Shown here in pieces: positions 18,901-20,824 of a DNA stretch of 20,824 nucleotides. The notes under the pieces are model-generated. The model was not told where the DNA came from and searched no databases. It was given only the letters and a program-made list of their open reading frames with translations. A program made the translations under genes and the position numbers. This DNA is from Carex sylvatica (Eukaryota > Streptophyta > Magnoliopsida > Poales > Cyperaceae). Positions within the stretch are counted from its first letter, which is position 1; each line of letters opens with the position of its first letter. The stretch lies in assembly GCA_964058845.1 (NCBI GenBank), contig CAXKVR010000806.1, positions 1 to 20,824 of the forward strand. Direction: 5' to 3'.

Positions 18901-19997
18901 GTGCGTTTGGATGAATCAAGGAATTAATAGCTCATAATAGCAGCTATTCCTGAGTTCGGAAGAATCGCTAATCCAACATTTCATAGGAATAGCGGAATAG
19001 CAGAATAGCAGCTAATCCGAGCTATTTCTTTGTTGAGAATAGTATTTTTTTTCACCCAAATGTGTTGTATTGAGAATAGCTCGCCAGGAATAGCAGCTAT
19101 TACTGTGTCACCCAAATGTACCCACAAAGAATAGTGAATTCGTGCTATTATTGCTCCATCCAAAATCAAATAGCTCAAGGTCATGTTTGGTTGTGGACTA
19201 AAGTTAATGAGGTCTAACTTGGTTATTCCAACTTAGGCCGATCTAAATTATTCATGTTTGGTTGATATCTAAAGTTATACCTTGACTTAAATTATTCCTT
19301 GTTTGATAAGAATTTAATGGCTTAAGGCATGATTTGATATTACAAATTATTTTGTCCTACAAAATTTGTAATAACAATAATAAAACTATTCTTTGTATTT
19401 TTTTTTTTTTTCATTTTGATTGAAAGAAATTGTACAAGAAAACGAGTTATATATAAATTAATTATATACCTTAGAGAAGCACGTTGTATTTAATGAATCT
19501 TATTTAATTAAAGTTACATGTGTACTAATTTATTTGTCAAAAATGTGTTAGGTTGATGAACAAAAAATTTATTATTTTGTAGTATAATTTAAAAAATATT
19601 TTAGTTAATTATTTTTTAGATTGCATATTTTGTTGATTTAGAAAGTTGTGTCATTTAAAAAAATATTGATTCTATAATTGATAAAGTTATAAGTAAATAA
19701 AATTTTTTTTGCTTATTTTATATTTCTTAAAAAGTGATTAAAAATAATAAAAATAATGAAAAGTTAGATCTCATACTCAATTAAATTAAATCACCTAGAA
19801 AGGTGGTTTAGTTTAGACCAATTTAGTCCGGCCTAAAGATCGGCTTATTCCATTTTAGTCTGGCTCAATTAAACCACATTTGGTGAAATAAGTGAGGCCT
19901 AAAGTCCTTATTCCACTGTTTAGTTCACAACCAAACATAATCCAAAAGAATAATGTTATTCTCAGGTTAGTGTTCTTCTTGCTCCATCCAAACGCAC
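18901..19997. mobile_element. 1.1-kb MITE with AATAGC subterminal repeats, containing a nested element
   Basis: The left end GTGCGTTTGGATGAATCAAG (18901-18920) and the complement of the right end, GTGCGTTTGGATGGAGCAAG (19978-19997), agree at 18 of 20 bases. The left portion is full of AATAGC/GCTATT motifs, including GAATAGCAGCTATT (19087-19100), which can fold back. A further end-like ATTGCTCCATCCAAAA at 19149-19164 may close a shorter copy of about 265 bp (18901-19166). It encodes nothing. I found no convincing target duplication, so the superfamily is open. Confidence 0.6.
19182..19938. mobile_element. Nested 757-bp MITE-like element (ATGTTTGGTTGTG ends)
   Basis: CATGTTTGGTTGTGGACTAA at the left (19182-19201) pairs with the complement of the right end, ATGTTTGGTTGTGAACTAAA (19919-19938), at 17 of 19 aligned bases. 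Further inside, GGCCGATCTAAATTATTC (left) and GGCCTAAAGATCGGCTTATT (right) also show partial inversion. The core is AT-rich with no coding content. It lies between the two GTTTGGATG-type ends, so it probably inserted into, or next to, the element at 18901. Confidence 0.55.
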
Positions 19998-20559
19998 CAA
20001 TATATCACCTAAAATTTTATTTCGAATAAACAACGAAGAAAATTTTCAATATAGGTACCTCAAGTACCAAATGATTATCCTCAAATAGCTCATTCCATAA
20101 GATAATCTTACTTGAGTCAGTAAAAATAAAATTCTTGAGATTACTGTAAAATTAATATCGATTTTTTTGACAAGAAAATAATATTTTTTTTTCTAGTGAA
20201 ACAAGAAAAATAATATCGATCTAACATGAGGTAACTCACTTTACTTAATACAGAAGGTAACAGAAGAGATGCACACCTGTTATTACTTATTAGTGTTATC
20301 GTTGAAGGAAATAAGGAAATCTATTGGTAGTAGATTTTTTTTTTTTTTTTTTCCGTTGAATTAGATAATGCTTTTTTTTTTTTTTTCTAAATCGAACTAC
20401 ATACTGCATGACAGTTTTGTCCTTACTTGAAATACTATGTGAAGTTCTAAACCTTTCTTGCCGTGACCTTCCCTAATCCCCTTCCCCTTCGATTTTTCAT
20501 TTTAGAAAGAACTAAATTTAAATATTTTAAAAGAACAAGGACGCTGAACTTTTTTTATT
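19998..20559. other. Intergenic, poly-T tracts, no gene
   Basis: Low-complexity AT-rich sequence with long T runs at about 20335-20352 and 20371-20386, each followed by C or G. No coding region or promoter signature is convincing on either strand. Confidence 0.5.
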
Positions 20560-20668
20560 GAAAAATAGTTATAGATCAGTGGAGGCAAAAAAATTTTACT
20601 TCACTGCATGCAAAGTAAGCATTGCAAATTGCCTCCACTGATTCACAGAATCAGTGACGCTATTTTTC
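20560..20668. repeat. Compact foldback element or hairpin, ATCAGTGGAGGCAA arms
   Basis: ATCAGTGGAGGCAA (20575-20588) and TTGCCTCCACTGAT (20629-20642) are perfect 14-bp inverted arms with a 40-base loop. Outside them GAAAAATAG (20560-20568) pairs with CTATTTTTC (20660-20668). The right side also contains its own small hairpin, ACTGATTCACAGAATCAGT (20638-20656). The layout suggests a minimal MITE or foldback; its transcript could form a miRNA-precursor-like stem-loop. No target duplication is clear. Confidence 0.6.
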
Positions 20669-20824
20669 ATAAATAAATAAAAAATCAGCCTACTTGTTTT
20701 TTTGAAAATAATTAAATTTAATTCTATTTTAAATAAAAAATCATCCCCTTCCCTTCGGTTCTTCCCCTGCCCAAAAATAATAAAATTGATTTCGAATTTT
20801 AGTAGAGTGCACTTACAGGAGATC
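20669..20824. other. Right edge, no feature
   Basis: AT-rich sequence with C/T-rich patches (CCCCTTCCCTTC at 20745-20756). A similar CCCCTTCCCCTTCG occurs at 20478-20491, possibly the start of a duplicated segment continuing past the window. Confidence 0.3.

Noticed and set aside
1..20824. CRISPR array, bacterial-type operon, phage or viral gene set
   Set aside because: No regularly spaced repeats, ribosome-binding-site-led gene strings or viral proteins; introns and plant transposons show nuclear plant DNA.

Overview
The window looks like nuclear DNA from a flowering plant. It is AT-rich, its genes have GT-AG introns, one predicted protein carries a plastid-targeting-like N-terminus, and plant-type transposon ends (MULE, hAT/MITE, long Ty3/gypsy-like LTR) fill most of the space between genes. 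I cannot name the species.

Two real genes are supported, both on the minus strand. At the left (1105-2024) are the first two coding exons of the plastid UDP-glucose pyrophosphorylase UGP3. The rest of that gene must lie left of position 1, so bases 1-1104 would be a long intron. That intron contains a decayed piece of the plastid gene rps2 (about 247-512), a nuclear insertion of plastid DNA. At the right (15118-17638) is a complete four-exon gene for the mitochondrial outer-membrane beta-barrel insertase SAM50, 520 residues, with all splice junctions and phases consistent.

The 13 kb between the genes is a transposon nest. After the UGP3 promoter come two related foldback elements (about 2331-2487 and 3825-3996) around the remains of a hAT element ending at 3413. 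Next is a MULE-like element with long terminal inverted repeats (about 4040-4380 and 12190-12441). It has been split by a 5026-bp insertion (5323-10348) that looks like a solo LTR: TG...CA termini, a perfect 5-bp target duplication GTAAC, and minus-strand orientation. Between LTR and right TIR the MULE keeps a stop-broken coding remnant (10899-11174) and a 61-bp tandem repeat. The stretch 12442-14600 is AT-rich with a decayed hAT MITE and a possible SINE.

Upstream of SAM50 (17800-20824) is a MITE cluster. A 480-bp hAT MITE with perfect 8-bp duplications CAAACATG (18413-18892) lies beside a 1.1-kb MITE (18901-19997) that contains another MITE-like element (19182-19938). A compact hairpin element lies near the right edge (20560-20668).

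The two genes do not form a pathway: one feeds plastid sulfolipid synthesis, the other mitochondrial outer-membrane biogenesis. I found no convincing new multi-gene system. The most informative signals are the nested transposon history, the sequence module shared by the LTR promoter and the two foldback elements, and the rps2 remnant.
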